Source: Trifolium pratense (lineage: Eukaryota > Streptophyta > Magnoliopsida > Fabales > Fabaceae). Taken from it: a stretch of 64,000 nucleotides of DNA. The stretch spans positions 24,234,777 to 24,298,776 of the forward strand of contig NC_060063.1 in assembly GCF_020283565.1 (NCBI RefSeq), given 5' to 3'. Below, piece by piece: positions 18,801 to 30,649 of this stretch (positions are counted from its first letter, which is position 1; the number at the start of each line of letters is the position of its first letter). Both the position numbers and the translations under genes were made by a program. Below the pieces are notes generated by a model, which was not told the DNA's origin, made no database searches, and saw only the letters and a program-made list of their open reading frames with translations.

Positions 18801-20520
18801 ACTCGTCCATTGTGAATAATAGAAGTTAAAATGTGTGGTGAGCCGAAGCTGTGATACCACTTGTTGGGAAAGATATCAATTAAACACACTTGTGGCATTG
18901 TATTAGGTGTTTCAATTGATATCTATTCCAACAAATGGTATCAGAGCTTCGGCTCACCACATTTTAACTTCTATTATTAACAATGGACAAGTCAAGAGGT
19001 TAACTTAATCATTGTTGATGATCCTGTATGGGTTTAATAGAAGTTAAAATGTGTGGTGAGTCGAAGCTGTGATACCACTTGTTAGGAAAGATATCAATTA
19101 AACACACTTGTGGCCTTGTATTAGGTGTTTCAATTGATATCTATTCCAACAAGTGGTATCAGAGCTTCGGCTCACCACATTTTAACTTCTATTATTAACA
19201 ATGGACAAGTCAAGAGGTTAACTTAATCATTGTTGATGATCCCGTATGGGTTTAATAGAAGTTAAAATGTGTGGTGAGCCGAAGCTGTGATACTACTTGT
19301 TGGGAAAGATATCAATTAAACACACTTGTGGCCTTGTATTAGGTGTTTCAATTGATATCTATTCCAACAAGTGGTATCAGAGCTTCGGCTCACCACATTT
19401 TAACTTCTATTATTAACAATGGAAAAGTCAAGAGGTTAACTTAATCATTGTTAATGATCCCGTATGGGTTTAATAGAAGTTAAAATGTGTGGTGAGCTGA
19501 AGCTGTGATACCACTTGTTGGGAAATATATCAATTAAACACACTTATGGCCTTGTATTAGGTGTTTCAATTGATATCTATTCCAACAAGTGGTATCAGAG
19601 CTTCGGCTCACCACATTTTAACTTCTATTATTAACAATGGACAAGTCAAGAGGTTAACTTAATCATTGTTGATGATCCCGTATGGGTTTAATAGAAGTTA
19701 AAATGTGTGGTGAGCCGAAGCTGTGATACCACTTGTTGGGAAAGATATCAATTAAACACACTTGTGGCCTTGTATTAGGTGTTTCAATTGATATCTATTC
19801 CAACAAGTGGTATCAGAGCTTCGGCTCACCACATTTTAACTTCTATTATTAACAATGGAAAAGTCAAGAGGTTAACTTAATCATTGTTAATAATCCCGTA
19901 TGAGTTTAATAGAAGTTAAAATGTGTGGTGAGTTGAAGCTGTGATACCACTTGTTGGGAAATATATCAATTAAACACACTTATGGCCTTGTATTAGGTGT
20001 TTCAATTGATATCTATTCCAACAAGTGGTATCAGAGCTTCGGCTCACCACATTTTAACTTCTATTATTAACAATGGACAAGTCAAGAGGTTAACTTAATC
20101 ATTGTTGATGATCCCGTATGGGTTTAATAGAAGTTAAAATGTGTGGTGAGCCGAAGTTGTGATACCACTTGTTGGGAAAGATATCAATTAAACACACTTG
20201 TGGCCTTGTATTAGGTGTTTCAATTGATATCTATTCCAACAAGTGGTATCAGAGCTTCGGCTCACCACATTTTAACTTCTATTATTAACAATGGACAAGT
20301 CAAGAGGTTAACTTAATCATTGTTGATGATCCCGTATGGGTTTAATAGAAGTTAAAATGTGTGGTGAGCCGAAGCTGTGATACCACTTGTTGGGAAAGAT
20401 ATCAATTAAACACACTTGTGGCCTTGTATTAGGTGTTTCAATTGATATCTATTCCAACAAGTGGTATCAGAGCTTCGGCTCACCACATTTTAACTTCTAT
20501 TATTAACAATGGACAAGTCA
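18761..20520. repeat. Array of eight palindromic 218-bp repeats from a copia LTR/PBS junction
   Basis: Unit starts (GAGGTTAACTTAATC) fall at 18761, 18996, 19214, 19432, 19650, 19868, 20086 and 20304: a first spacing of 235, then 218 each time. Each unit holds a near-perfect inverted repeat with arms of about 65 bp: GAAGTTAAAATGTGTGGTGA leads in and its complement leads out. In the middle is a 72-bp TGTTGGGAA...TTCCAACA segment looking like a mini-LTR. On each side AG plus TGGTATCA(G/C)AGC, the initiator-tRNA PBS, follows the LTR-like end, on opposite strands. Units differ by only a few substitutions. Confidence 0.92.
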
Positions 20521-21055
20521 ATTACCCTGACAGGATCATCAACGATTATTAAGTTAAGTTCCTCAAACTACTCATTTGAAAACCTAGAATGAAAGGCATA
20601 CTTTATTGCAAAGATTTGGATCAACCTTCGAAAGATAAAGGGACGAAGCCAACCGACAATGGATAGATCAAATTGTCTTTCATCATGTTGCGCACGAAAC
20701 AATTACATACATGTTATGGACGAAACTAGAAACCTTGTACGAGGGAAAGACAACCCATAAAAATGATCAGTGAACCTCAAGTATAGAGAAACCCCGGAGT
20801 GTTTCCGAACACTTGAGCGATTTTCAAAGATTGATGAATCAACGGACCAATATGAAGATGGTGCTTGAAGATGAATTGCAAGTATTGGTAATAACAAGTT
20901 CCTTGCCCGACAATTGGGACACACTTGTGGTTTCATTGGTGTTTTAACATTGAACATAGTAAAGATAGTATGTTGAAGAATCAAGACCGAATGAACAAGG
21001 AATGCCATCAGTGTCTGGGACACTTCTCCATTAAAGGAAATACCTAAGAAAAGGA
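20521..21055 (+). pseudogene. Copia gag remnant, plus-strand copy
   Basis: Frames on the plus strand give IIKLSSSNYS, IDQIVFHHVAHET, then VSEHLSDFQRLMNQ, VLEDELQVLVITSSLPDNWD and a degenerate zinc-knuckle-like CHQC...H. Together these are a Ty1/copia gag with several frameshifts and stops. It runs outward from the palindromic array, mirror-image to the minus-strand gag on the other side. Confidence 0.8.
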
Positions 21056-22154
21056 GAAAACTTCTCCATTAATCATAGTCATTACTCACCGATTTGCATT
21101 ACTATAAAAGCCACTTTTATGCTTCACTTTAAATCATAACAACATCGGAGTGAAAACATTTTGAGAGGAAAAAGTATCTTTCCCAACGGAATATGTTCTG
21201 ACAGTGTAAAACAATTTACATTGTCAACCATTAACAACCTTGTATTTCACCAAGTTACTCCACTGCAACCCTTTTCTATGAAATGCAGGATTAAATAATT
21301 TTTGTCGGACCAATTTAAAATTATTTTATACTGCATATCCAATTAAACTCAAACAAAAATTAAAATGTGAACAAGTAATGGCACATAACTTTTGTGAAGT
21401 ACCTGACATGAAAATCTACTTAATCCTTTAAAAAAATTATAAAGGGTACAAACAAAACAATGATCTATAAAGAAATTAAGGGAAGGAAGATTCATGCTTG
21501 ATTAAGCTTTAATCGTGTATATAAAAGGATTAAAGTACAAGTGATTCTGATAAGAAAGGATGGGAATGAATTTGTATAAATAATGCAGTATATTCAGAAG
21601 CATAGTAACAAAAGAAGTATAAACGAAAAGCATGATCAAAATTGAAAAAATTGAAACTTTATTCAATCAATGGAAAGAAAACCTAGAAAAGAGTGAAGAA
21701 CAGCACATAAAAAATGGAAAGAAAACCTAGAAAAGAGTGAAGAACACATAAAAAAAACAGAAACTAAAAAATGACTCACTAGGCTTGCGAAGAAGGGTTG
21801 AATCTAAGATTTGTTTTGATGATGAACAACATTTTGTGTTGGTGGATGAAACTCTTTGACATGGAGTCTCCAAGAACCATTTGTAGCTTCTTCCTCAACA
21901 AGAGGTTCACGTTCACCTCTGATGATGTCTATGCCATGTTTATTGTGTTTTTCTTGTGTTTTTGTTATGATTTTGGTTTTATTATGATGATTTGATCAAC
22001 GGTTTCACCTAAATATAAGGAGAATAATACGCAAGAAACATGACTTGGACTCAATCTTGGGATTATGCCTCCCTTGATATTCGGGCCACGTATATGAATT
22101 TGATCACTCAAGAAGTTTTAATTTTAAATATGTGCATGTGTTCCTATGGGTTAA
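21056..22154. other. Mostly non-coding; possible LTR end and a small duplication
   Basis: 21085-21190 has a TATA-like CTATAAAAGCC and ends GTATCTTTCCCAACGG, LTR-like. 21661-21755 contains a tandem pair of an AATGGAAAGAAAACCTAGAA unit. A minus-strand exon-like stretch at 21920-21805 (RGEREPLVEEEATNGSWRLH, then stop) might be a lost terminal exon, but I do not recognise it. Confidence 0.3.
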
Positions 22155-22415
22155 AATATACTATCCCTATTATAAGACCCTGTTTGACCATTGTACGTAC
22201 GTTAAAATATACTCAATGCATGATTTTGAACACTAATATTTTTAATTGTCTATTAGTAAAAATTATAAAAATTTATATTTTAAAAATACTAATCAAAACA
22301 AATTGAACAAGATATTATATGCTAATATTTAAATTTATATATTATTAAAAAAATATATAAATGAATAGTACATTTTTGTCAAATCCGATCTTATAATTAG
22401 TGACGGAGATAATAT
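22155..22415. mobile_element. Stowaway-like MITE, degenerate
   Basis: Left end ACTATCCCTATTATAAGACC and right end complement ATCTCCGTCACTAATTATAA are related inverted ends of the CTCCxTCCGTCCC...TATAAG type; the interior is AT-rich and non-coding. Confidence 0.45.
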
Positions 22416-22613
22416 TAATTTATTAATTATTATAATTAAATTTTAAAATAGACTTAGACTTTTATGATTTTGACAATAAAATCAATTTAAAGAATGAAAA
22501 TTTATCAGAGATATTTTAATAATTGAAAGTATAATCTTTAACCTTTCTTTCACATTATATATTTATAATATATTACTTATATTATAAATATGGCACCAAA
22601 ATTGGGCACTTAC

Positions 22614-22946
22614 GTCTGTAGTCATGAAAGCTTTATCTGCATAAGCAACAATGGGAGCAAGAGTACCATCATAGTCAAGAAAAACCACAATCTGTTTTCC
22701 TTTTGCACTATACAAAATTTGATCAAACAATTTCAAAGCTGAAGGATGATAATGCTGCAACCACAAACAATTCAAAAAAACAAAAACAGAGTAAATATCA
22801 ACATAGCCTTCAAAATGCTTCAAGAAAATGGTTACTCTATATAAATATATGCTTACCTCTGAAGATTTGAGAACACTACGAGTAGGAGAAGCAGCTCTCA
22901 TTGAATCGATCCAACCACTAATTTCAGGTGCTTGCTTAGTGCTTAT
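22614..22946 (-). pseudogene. Trehalose-6-phosphate phosphatase fragment (two exons)
   Basis: Exon 22946-22857 encodes STKQAPEISGWIDSMRAASP ending SVLKSSE and a GTAAGC donor. Exon 22754-22614 encodes HYHPSALKLFDQI, then VVFLDYDGTLAPIV and a GTAAGT donor, in phase with the first. DYDGT is the HAD motif I nucleophile loop of plant TPPs, which dephosphorylate trehalose 6-phosphate. The upstream side is cut by an LTR at 22947 and no further catalytic exon lies to the left before transposon sequence, so this is a fragment. Confidence 0.85.
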
Positions 22947-23532
22947 GCGTGGGCAAAAAAAAAACCAAAAGCTGAACCGAAATGCAGAACTAGCCGAACC
23001 ATAACCAATATTTGTTTACACAGTTCGGTCCAACAATGACCTAGTCTCGGGAAGAGAGCAGTACCTCCGTTCCACTAATAAGTAATTTTACAAAAGAAAT
23101 TCTCAATTGAGTTACAAGAATTAATCCTAATTCTACCCAAAACCCGATTCTCTTCTCGTTGGCAAGAGACTCAATTTGATAAGTGTTTCCCAACACAAAG
23201 ATAGTTCGCCCACCCTAAAGTTGTACCAAGAGAAAACTCTTTTTCCTCTCTAAAACTCTAGCCCTTGTGTGGTGGCAAACCCTAATCCTTGCCTCTACAT
23301 CTCTACTCTCTTTGTCCATTTTTCTATGAATAAAACACTCTCTATTTATAGAAAAATATATGACAAAAAACTGGTAACAAATCTGTTTTAAAATAAAACA
23401 AATCCAATTTAGGGTGTCCTCCAAGAAAATATATTTTCCCCAAAAAAGTCTCCAAAACAGCAAAGATGCAAAAAGATTTAACACAGATTTTTTATGACTT
23501 CTTGTAACTGATATTTGAAAGCATATCCAACA
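22947..23532 (-). mobile_element. Solo LTR, copia-type, inserted in the TPP fragment
   Basis: On the minus strand it begins TGTTGGATATGC (23532) and has a TATA box in TTCTATAAATAGAGAG (about 23345). It contains GGTACTGCTCTC, CTAGGTCATTGTTGG and CCGAACT motifs familiar from plant copia LTR 3' ends, and seems to end near 22947. No clean target duplication was found; the left edge is uncertain. Confidence 0.6.
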
Positions 23533-24009
23533 GTATTTATGTGTAGTCGGTGGGTTTGTGATTTTGGTGGGGCGATGATGTTGTTGTGTGGTTGTATGAT
23601 GATGTTGTTGTGTGGTTGTATATCTAAAAATTTAAGACATTTGTGATCGAACTAAAATTGTTAATTAGCTATCCATAAACACGAATTGATCGGGACAATT
23701 TATGTTCAAATTTTAAGAAGAATTTTTAGATAGATTCTACTCAAATTCTACATGAACAAATCTCTTTTTCTAAATATTGGAGGATTAACCACAAATAAAA
23801 AAAAACTAATTTAAGACATCTTAAAATATACAAATTATAATTGTTTTCAACAAATTTTCCTATTGTAAAAAAAGGATGCAAGTTTTCTTATTTCATTTTC
23901 AACACTATAAAATATGTGTGTGTAAGAGCTAGATAGTCATTTCATTTAAATTATAATCAAATACAAATACAATATTGTATTTGATTGTTCACAACATTTA
24001 TAGGAGACA
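23533..24009. other. Non-coding; short tandem duplication
   Basis: 23572-23620 repeats a GATGATGTTGTTGTGTGGTT unit twice. The rest is AT-rich without recognisable coding. Confidence 0.4.
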
Positions 24010-24024
24010 AACTCTTATCTTAGT
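24010..24024. repeat. 15-bp target site duplication of the LINE
   Basis: AACTCTTATCTTAGT here is repeated exactly at 25189-25203, directly after the poly-A tract. Confidence 0.9.
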
Positions 24025-25165
24025 AGATGACGATACTGCAACAAAAATTCTCAAAACTCCTCTTCATACGTCGGTTCAGAATGATCGGATTATTTGGAGA
24101 TATGAGAAGAATGGTATTTATTCTGTTAAAAGTGCTTATCGTTACTGCGTTGTGGATGCTATTGATACTTCTCACCTACAAGTTCCGGGACACTGGAATT
24201 TAATCTGGACGATAAAATCTCCACCTAAATTAAGGAATTTTCTTTGGAGGTTATGTCGTAACTGTGTTCCAACTAGAGTTCGCCTTAACGCAAAAGGGGT
24301 TAATTGTCCAAATTCTTGTGTGCTATGTGATGATGGCTTAGAAGACAGTCACCATGTTTTCTTTTTGTGCAAAAATAGTGAATCTCTGTGGCGGAATGTG
24401 GGCTGGTGGAACATGATACAACAACACATTAATAATAATGCCGAAATTACTGGTACAATTTTTTCTGTGTTGCAGGTTCTTGGAACAGCTGAACGCTCTC
24501 TCTTTGCAGCGTTGTTATGGAGTATATGGCAGCAACAGAATAATAAAATATGGAAGAATCATAGTGAAACACTACATGTGGTGTGTGACCGAGCAAGAAA
24601 CTTAATCATGGAGTGGAATGTAGCACAGGAACAACAACAACAACGACGAACCGTTCCGCAACAACAACATGTTGACTCGGTATGGTCAAAACCACCTGCA
24701 GGAAGATATAAGTGTAATGTTGATGCTTCTTTCTCTACAAGGCGCAATAGGACAGGGATTGGTATTTATATCCGAGATGATCAAGGGAGTTTTGTCCGTG
24801 CAAAAACTGAATGGTTTTCCCCCATTCTCGATGTCGACACCGGAGAAGCGGTAGGTTTGCTCCATGCTTTGAAGTGGATCCAAGAGTTGCAATTGGAGAA
24901 TGTAGACTTTGAACTTGACTCTAAGAATGTTGTTGCAAAGTTTCATAGCAAAGCAAGAGATATTTCTGGGTTAGGAGATGTCATTAAAGATTGTCAATAT
25001 ATTCATAACTCTCATTTTAGAAACTCTCGGGTTGAGTTTGTTAGGAGACAAGCCAATGAGGCCGCTCATATATTAGCAAATGTGGCCTCATCTCTAGCTA
25101 GTTTCCATATTTTCATTGATGTACCCTCTTGTATCGATTCTATTATTGCTAATGAAATGTCATGA
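24025..25165 (+). CDS. LINE ORF2 C-terminal part: zf-RVT and RNase H-like domains
   Basis: Uninterrupted 380-codon frame. The first third is the zf-RVT region (IWTIKSPPKLRNFLWRLCRN, a Cys/His cluster CPNSCVLC...SHHVFFLC). After a Gln-rich linker comes an RNase H-like domain of the plant non-LTR type (YKCNVDASF, IGIYIRDDQGSF, VDFELDSKNV, RRQANEAAHILANVAS) with D, E and D positions preserved. Endonuclease and reverse transcriptase are absent, so the copy is dead on arrival, but lack of stops shows youth. Confidence 0.85.
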
Positions 25166-25188
25166 GTTTCCTTCGATAAAAAAAAAAA
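24025..25188 (+). mobile_element. 5'-truncated LINE with poly-A tail
   Basis: Flanked by a perfect 15-bp direct repeat and ending in a poly-A run of about 13-14, the signature of target-primed reverse transcription. Only the 3' end of ORF2 was inserted. The open frame extends upstream into the flank by chance, so any start codon left of 24025 is not part of the element. Confidence 0.9.
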
Positions 25189-25203
25189 AACTCTTATCTT
25201 AGT

Positions 25204-25630
25204 CTCACTTTATATTTAATGTGGGGGCAAGATAGATTTTCATATGGAGGCAAAGAGTTAAAATGTATCCTGTTATAAGCAAAACAAGTTATTTGTAAGA
25301 GGAGAGTGGGGGCAGGTGCCCTCAATTGCTTGGCTGTGCATCAGTCCTTGAGCACGACACAACTTTTTGGAAAGAAGAAGAGAAAATAATAGGGTTGCTA
25401 TAATAGGGTTTAGGCTTGTGATACCATAATAGAATTACATTCCCCGATATTTCATTATAAATTTATATAGTAATGAGTAATTATACATAAAGAAGATACT
25501 ATAATACTTTATACAATTGATACAATTAATGAATATTTTATATTCTAATAAGTCTGACCGGAAAAAGGATTATTTGAGCTTTAGATTGATTGATTGTTGA
25601 AGGTGACGGACAACGTTGCGTGTGAAATGT
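25204..25630. other. Non-coding
   Basis: Pre-insertion flank of the LINE; nothing recognised. Confidence 0.4.
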
Positions 25631-25796
25631 AAATATTATCATATAAGATCTTGTTTGATTTCTTTCGATGAATATTTTCCAAATATCAAATTTTTATAAT
25701 TTTTACTAATAGATAATTAAAGATATTCATAATCAAAATTATATATTGGCATGCATGCAATAATCAAGGAGTTCTTATAATTTGGGATGGAGGGAG
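25631..25796. mobile_element. Stowaway-like MITE
   Basis: Right end TTATAATTTGGGATGGAGGG followed by AGTA; left end a degenerate TATAAGATCTTGTTTG. The interior TTTTTACTAATAGATAATTA is the complement of the MITE core at 22237-22262, so the two are relatives. Confidence 0.5.
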
Positions 25797-26785
25797 TACA
25801 ATTTTTCTCCGATACTAAATATATTCCGGAGCATTCTTTCATGTTCGAACAAGTTAGTTATACACCAAATGCTATATATTTATTTTTCTGAAATTTATTA
25901 ATTTACAAGCTATTTTCCAACATGCAATTGTTACCGAAGAAGCATTGACAAAGTACTTTTTCAATTTCTATTCCATACTCTTTTTTCTTTATAATTTTTC
26001 TTGAAAAGATACAAGAGGATTATTTTTTTTTCTTCAACAATAAACTATATTCAAGTGTTTGATTTTGTTGGTTTGGCTGAATTATTTCAACTTTTTTCAC
26101 ATAGTCAAGAGAGTTCGGAGAGTGTTCGAGAGGAGCGATCGCACATGGCATCAAAAGTTTAGGGACATCAATTTTTTATTACTTAGTGTATGTATGTGAA
26201 TGTGTGCGTCTATTCATGTGTGCGTCTATTCATGTGTGCATGCGTATGTCCATGTGTGTTAGATGATTCCAATTTATAAATAAATAAAAAATGATTTTCC
26301 TATTATTATTGTGAATTGAAAATTTGATTTTTTTGCTTATACTTTTAATGTGGCTCATTTTTATCTTATATTATTATTATTACTTGAAACCACTTGATGA
26401 TAAAAAACAGACCTTCGAACTAGATTAGACGTTCCAGTATATCGAATATCGGTAAAAAAAATTGTTGGCACTTCATTTGACAGTGAAGGAAGCAGAAACA
26501 CAAGTAACTCCACAAATTTTTATAAAAATTCAAAACTGTTTGATATTTTTTTTTGATAACTTCAATTGAACGTACGACAAACTTTTAAAAAAACTGTTGG
26601 ATTTCAATAGTCTGAATACATAATTATATTTTTTGAATTTTTATAAAAATTTGTGAAGTTGATCTATTCAATAAGATCTTTGAATTCAACGGTTGGATTG
26701 AAGAAATATAATCCCGATATCAAATTATTAAGTGGAGTAAGTCAATGAAGACTTAATCGTAGAGTCGACGGATCTATCCTCATAA
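25797..26785. other. Non-coding, possible old LTR sequence
   Basis: AT-rich; 26400-26780 (CAACGGTTGGATTG tract) resembles retrotransposon LTR material but has no usable ends. Confidence 0.3.
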
Positions 26786-27177
<392 letters not shown>

Positions 27178-27729
27178 CGACAACAAATAATAAAAAACAA
27201 AACGACAACAAATTGTTGCGTTGGATTCGATTGCAGAGTGTCAACAATGGCTTCTTCTTCGTCTTCATCATCGGGTGCTACAGAGCGAAGAGGAATACCA
27301 GGTGCTCAGTTCGTTGAAGATGTTCAAACTTATCTCACTCAATTAGGTCTCGATGTTAATTCCGCTCTCGCTTTTCTTCAAGAAAGGTTTACTTTCTCAC
27401 TTCATACATTTCTCTAAATTTCACATGTTATGGATCTTAATCTTATTGTTGGTAATTAGTTTTTATTTTCATTTGTATAGTTACTTTAGATACAGATTCA
27501 TATTGTTGTATAGTTGTATTTTTCAATTAATTACTTTATAGCAAGTTTGTTATGAATTATTTACATTGGAGTACTTTATGGTGTTCAAAAGAGTGTACGA
27601 TATGTTACTGCTAATAGTAGGATTTAGGTAATGTAATAGTATTAGAATGAGAAATGAAGATTTTTTATTCAGTGGTAGAATGCAAGATCGACGGTATCTG
27701 AAATCTGAATTTGATAATGAAGTAAGTAA

Positions 27730-28000
27730 GGCCCTGTTTGGATAAACAGCTTATAGCACAAGAGCTTATTATGATAAGAGCTTATGTATAAGCTTACGTA
27801 AGCTATTTTTATAGCATCGGATAAAATTAAATTGTTCGTGTATCTATTTTCATAAGCTATCTTGGAGAACTTATAAAAATAAGCTGAAAAAAGCTTAAGA
27901 AAAATGTCATAAGCTGTTTTTACAAGTTCAGCCAAACTGTCTCACAAAACTTATGCCGGTAGATAAGCTCAAATAAGGCAAACAAGCTCTAATTTGGATA
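27730..28000. mobile_element. hAT-like MITE in PFD3 intron 1
   Basis: Begins GGCCCTGTTTGGATAAACAG and is full of AAGCTTAT/ATAAGCTT motifs, typical of a common plant hAT MITE. The right end is degenerate. Confidence 0.5.
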
Positions 28001-28311
28001 AACGAAGTAATTTTGTTAGTTACTTCTGCGTCTCTTGTATGGCATAAACTTCGTAGTTGGATTAATGGATAGGGTTGCTTGTAACGTGATATTTTTAGAC
28101 TACACTGCGGTTGATGTGATTCCTATTTCAAGCTTTGAAAAGTATTGTACTTCAGTATAATTAAGTCATTTCTTATTTATATATTTTATGAAATGAAATT
28201 ATGCATATGAAATGAAACACCTTTGCATTGTTATTACTAGTTGATTTTATTTTACAAAGAAACCAGGTTTTGCAAATTCATGTTGCATTGACTTGAGTCA
28301 CTTAACATTTG

Positions 28312-28491
28312 GGACAAGGCTCCTCTAAAGTAAGCAATTCACTTGAGAGAGTAAAGTAAATAATATCAACCATTGATAAACAAATCAATGGTTGATATCA
28401 TCTGAACAGGCATAACAAATCATGAGTGGTTACAATATCAACCCTTGATTTTCTCACTTTATTAACTATTTACTTCAGAGGAGCCAAATAT
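28312..28491. mobile_element. MITE with 9-bp duplication in PFD3 intron 1
   Basis: Inverted ends GGCTCCTCTAAAGTAA / TTACTTCAGAGGAGCC near the borders; TAACATTTG directly repeated at 28303-28311 and 28492-28500 as a 9-bp target duplication, suggesting a Mutator-type MITE. The core holds a palindrome, CAACCATTGAT...ATCAATGGTTG. Confidence 0.7.
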
Positions 28492-29454
28492 TAACATTTG
28501 AGAGTGAATTTATTTTATGCTTTAAAGGGGATTTCAATTTTATTTATAACTTTTTGTGTGAATGATGAGGGAACATATATTTCATGCAGACTTCAGCAAT
28601 ACAAGGTTGTTGAAATGAAGCTTCTTGCGCAGCAAAGGGAACTTCAGGTTTCATTGCCTTATATTCTGCGTATTATAATTTATCATTTACCATAGAAAAG
28701 CCTGGTGTCGCACTAAGGAAACCATAGGGATCATTAGGTTTCATTACTTTGTAGGCCTATATGTTATTTATAGTTTTTGTTAATGTTTTGATTGAAGATA
28801 AAAGGAAAAATATCTTACTATATTTGAAACTAGAAGAACCAATGGCATTGTAAGATTTCAACTGTTGAAAGGGCACACATGAATTCCTCATTTCTATGCA
28901 AGTAGAGGCTGCTGGATGAAACAAGCATCAAACTCTTTGTTATGGGATTTTTGTCTTGGGATTCAATAATATAGTTTTTCGTTTTGAAAACATATACAAA
29001 GTTTAAACCAGACTATACAGTTTGGCTTAAAGATAAACTGAGTTGCCTGTATTTACAATGATAAAAAATATAAACTCCAATCCAATGTTGTTGCATTTTC
29101 TCTACTTTGGCCACATTTAACAACCTAGGCTTTTTGCTTTGATTACAAAATGCTAGTTCTGAATTTTTTAATTGAAATAAATCATAACAATCATATGTCT
29201 AATTTATCGATTACAGTTGGTTATTTTTTAAATTGAAGTAATGTGAGAGAACAACTTTGTTTGGTTATTTTATTTTGGTCGATAGTTTTCAACATGAAAT
29301 GATTTGTCCAAATGTCATTCTGTGTGTGTGTGTGTATTTTCTGTCAGTACATAGTGGTGACACTATTTGTGGTGGTTTGCAGGCAAAGATACCGGATATT
29401 GAAAAGTGCCTAGAAGTTGTTGCTACATTGCAAGCTAAGAAGGGTACTGGTGAG

Positions 29455-30649
29455 GTTCGTTTGACGCCGTATTTTATATAACAAATTATAGCAGTAAATA
29501 ATTTTTAACTGTTAACAGACTGCTTAAATCTGAAACTTTGTGCTGCGCTTACAATATATGCCATAATTTTAGTACTATTAATACATCCTTAAGATCTTCT
29601 GATATCTCCAAAATATAGAAGCACTAATTTCATGACTGACCATGTCTTTTGTCAAGAGTTATCTTTTCCTTGTTGGCACATTACAGATACAATTTTGAAT
29701 ATGATTCAAAGGTAATATCGATTACGTAAATTTGAAACTAATCGCTCGTAATTTGTTACGACAGGCTTTTAACGGTTAAGAGTTAATTTGGTACTTCTAA
29801 AGCAATCATGAGTCAAAGAATTTGATTCAGTTTTAAAATAATTATTTATTTCAAAAGCATTTTGATTAAATATAATTGATTGATAATATATTAACTTTCC
29901 AATAAAGAATATTTCAAATTTGGAACTGCCGTTTTTTCTTTCCTTTTTGAAAAAATTGGAACTGCCATATATATCAATAAATTATATTAGGCATGTTTTG
30001 AAACAGCAAATCAAATTCAAAATTAATTGGTTTCATTGTTTTTAATGACCGGAATCCTATTTTGGTCTTGGAAACCAATTATGATCAATTGTAGTAATTT
30101 CTTTGAATTAATACTTAATTCAAATAATTAAAGGGTTATTTAATAATTATTGTTAAATAATTTTGTGATGCGCTAATTAATTATTTAATTTTAATTAGTT
30201 ATTAGAGGTTTATAGTTATGGCCATAGCGTGTTTGATTTTATTTTGTTTGGTTTAAATACGACCTGCGTGTGGTGGTTATTATTTTTTAAATACGACCTG
30301 CGTGTCGTGACAATTTATTTACTTTATTTATTTATTTTAAATAATTGTAATTGCTCGTGATGACGGGAGACAAAGCCAAACAAAGGATGACGATGGAGAA
30401 ACTTGAGAAGTTTGCTCGAGGGTCAAAGAATTGTAATAAATTAGTTTATTTAATTCTTTCGTTTTAGGAGGCCATAACTATACTACCTTAGTTTATTTTA
30501 TGTATGTGATGCATGAGATGAATGTTTTAATTATATATGTTTTGAATATTTTATATAATTGTTAAACAAATATTTACATGAGTGTCATGTAAATTGAAAC
30601 ACGTTTTGTATGAGATACAAAATACGGTGAGATTAAATTTAATTAAAAT
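29455..30649. other. Non-coding, no fourth prefoldin exon seen
   Basis: AT-rich intron-like DNA grading into retrotransposon sequence. AAATACGACCTGCGTGT occurs twice at 30254-30310. I searched by eye for the conserved next prefoldin exon and found none. Confidence 0.4.

Larger units (their letters stand above)
27247..29454 (+). pseudogene. PFD3: Prefoldin subunit 3, first three exons only
   Basis: Exon 1, 27247-27386, encodes [20 protein letters not shown] then [20 protein letters not shown]. Exon 2, 28590-28647, encodes LQQYKVVEMKLLAQQRELQ. Exon 3, 29383-29454, encodes [20 protein letters not shown] ending GTGE. Phases match and all junctions are GT-AG. This is the N-terminal coiled-coil helix and linker of the alpha-type prefoldin subunit 3, part of the cytosolic hexamer that hands nascent actin and tubulin to chaperonin CCT. 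The beta-hairpin and C-terminal helix exons are not found before 37743, where a different gene's exons begin. So the gene is truncated, or forms a chimera with the downstream CYP59 exons. The exons themselves are undamaged. Confidence 0.88.

Noticed and set aside
18761..20520. CRISPR-like or centromeric satellite interpretation of the array
   Set aside because: There are no unique spacers. The unit is long, palindromic and clearly derived from a retrotransposon LTR/PBS.
20703..21023. 106-codon minus-strand ORF
   Set aside because: Antisense shadow of the plus-strand copia gag, where the recognisable gag motifs are.
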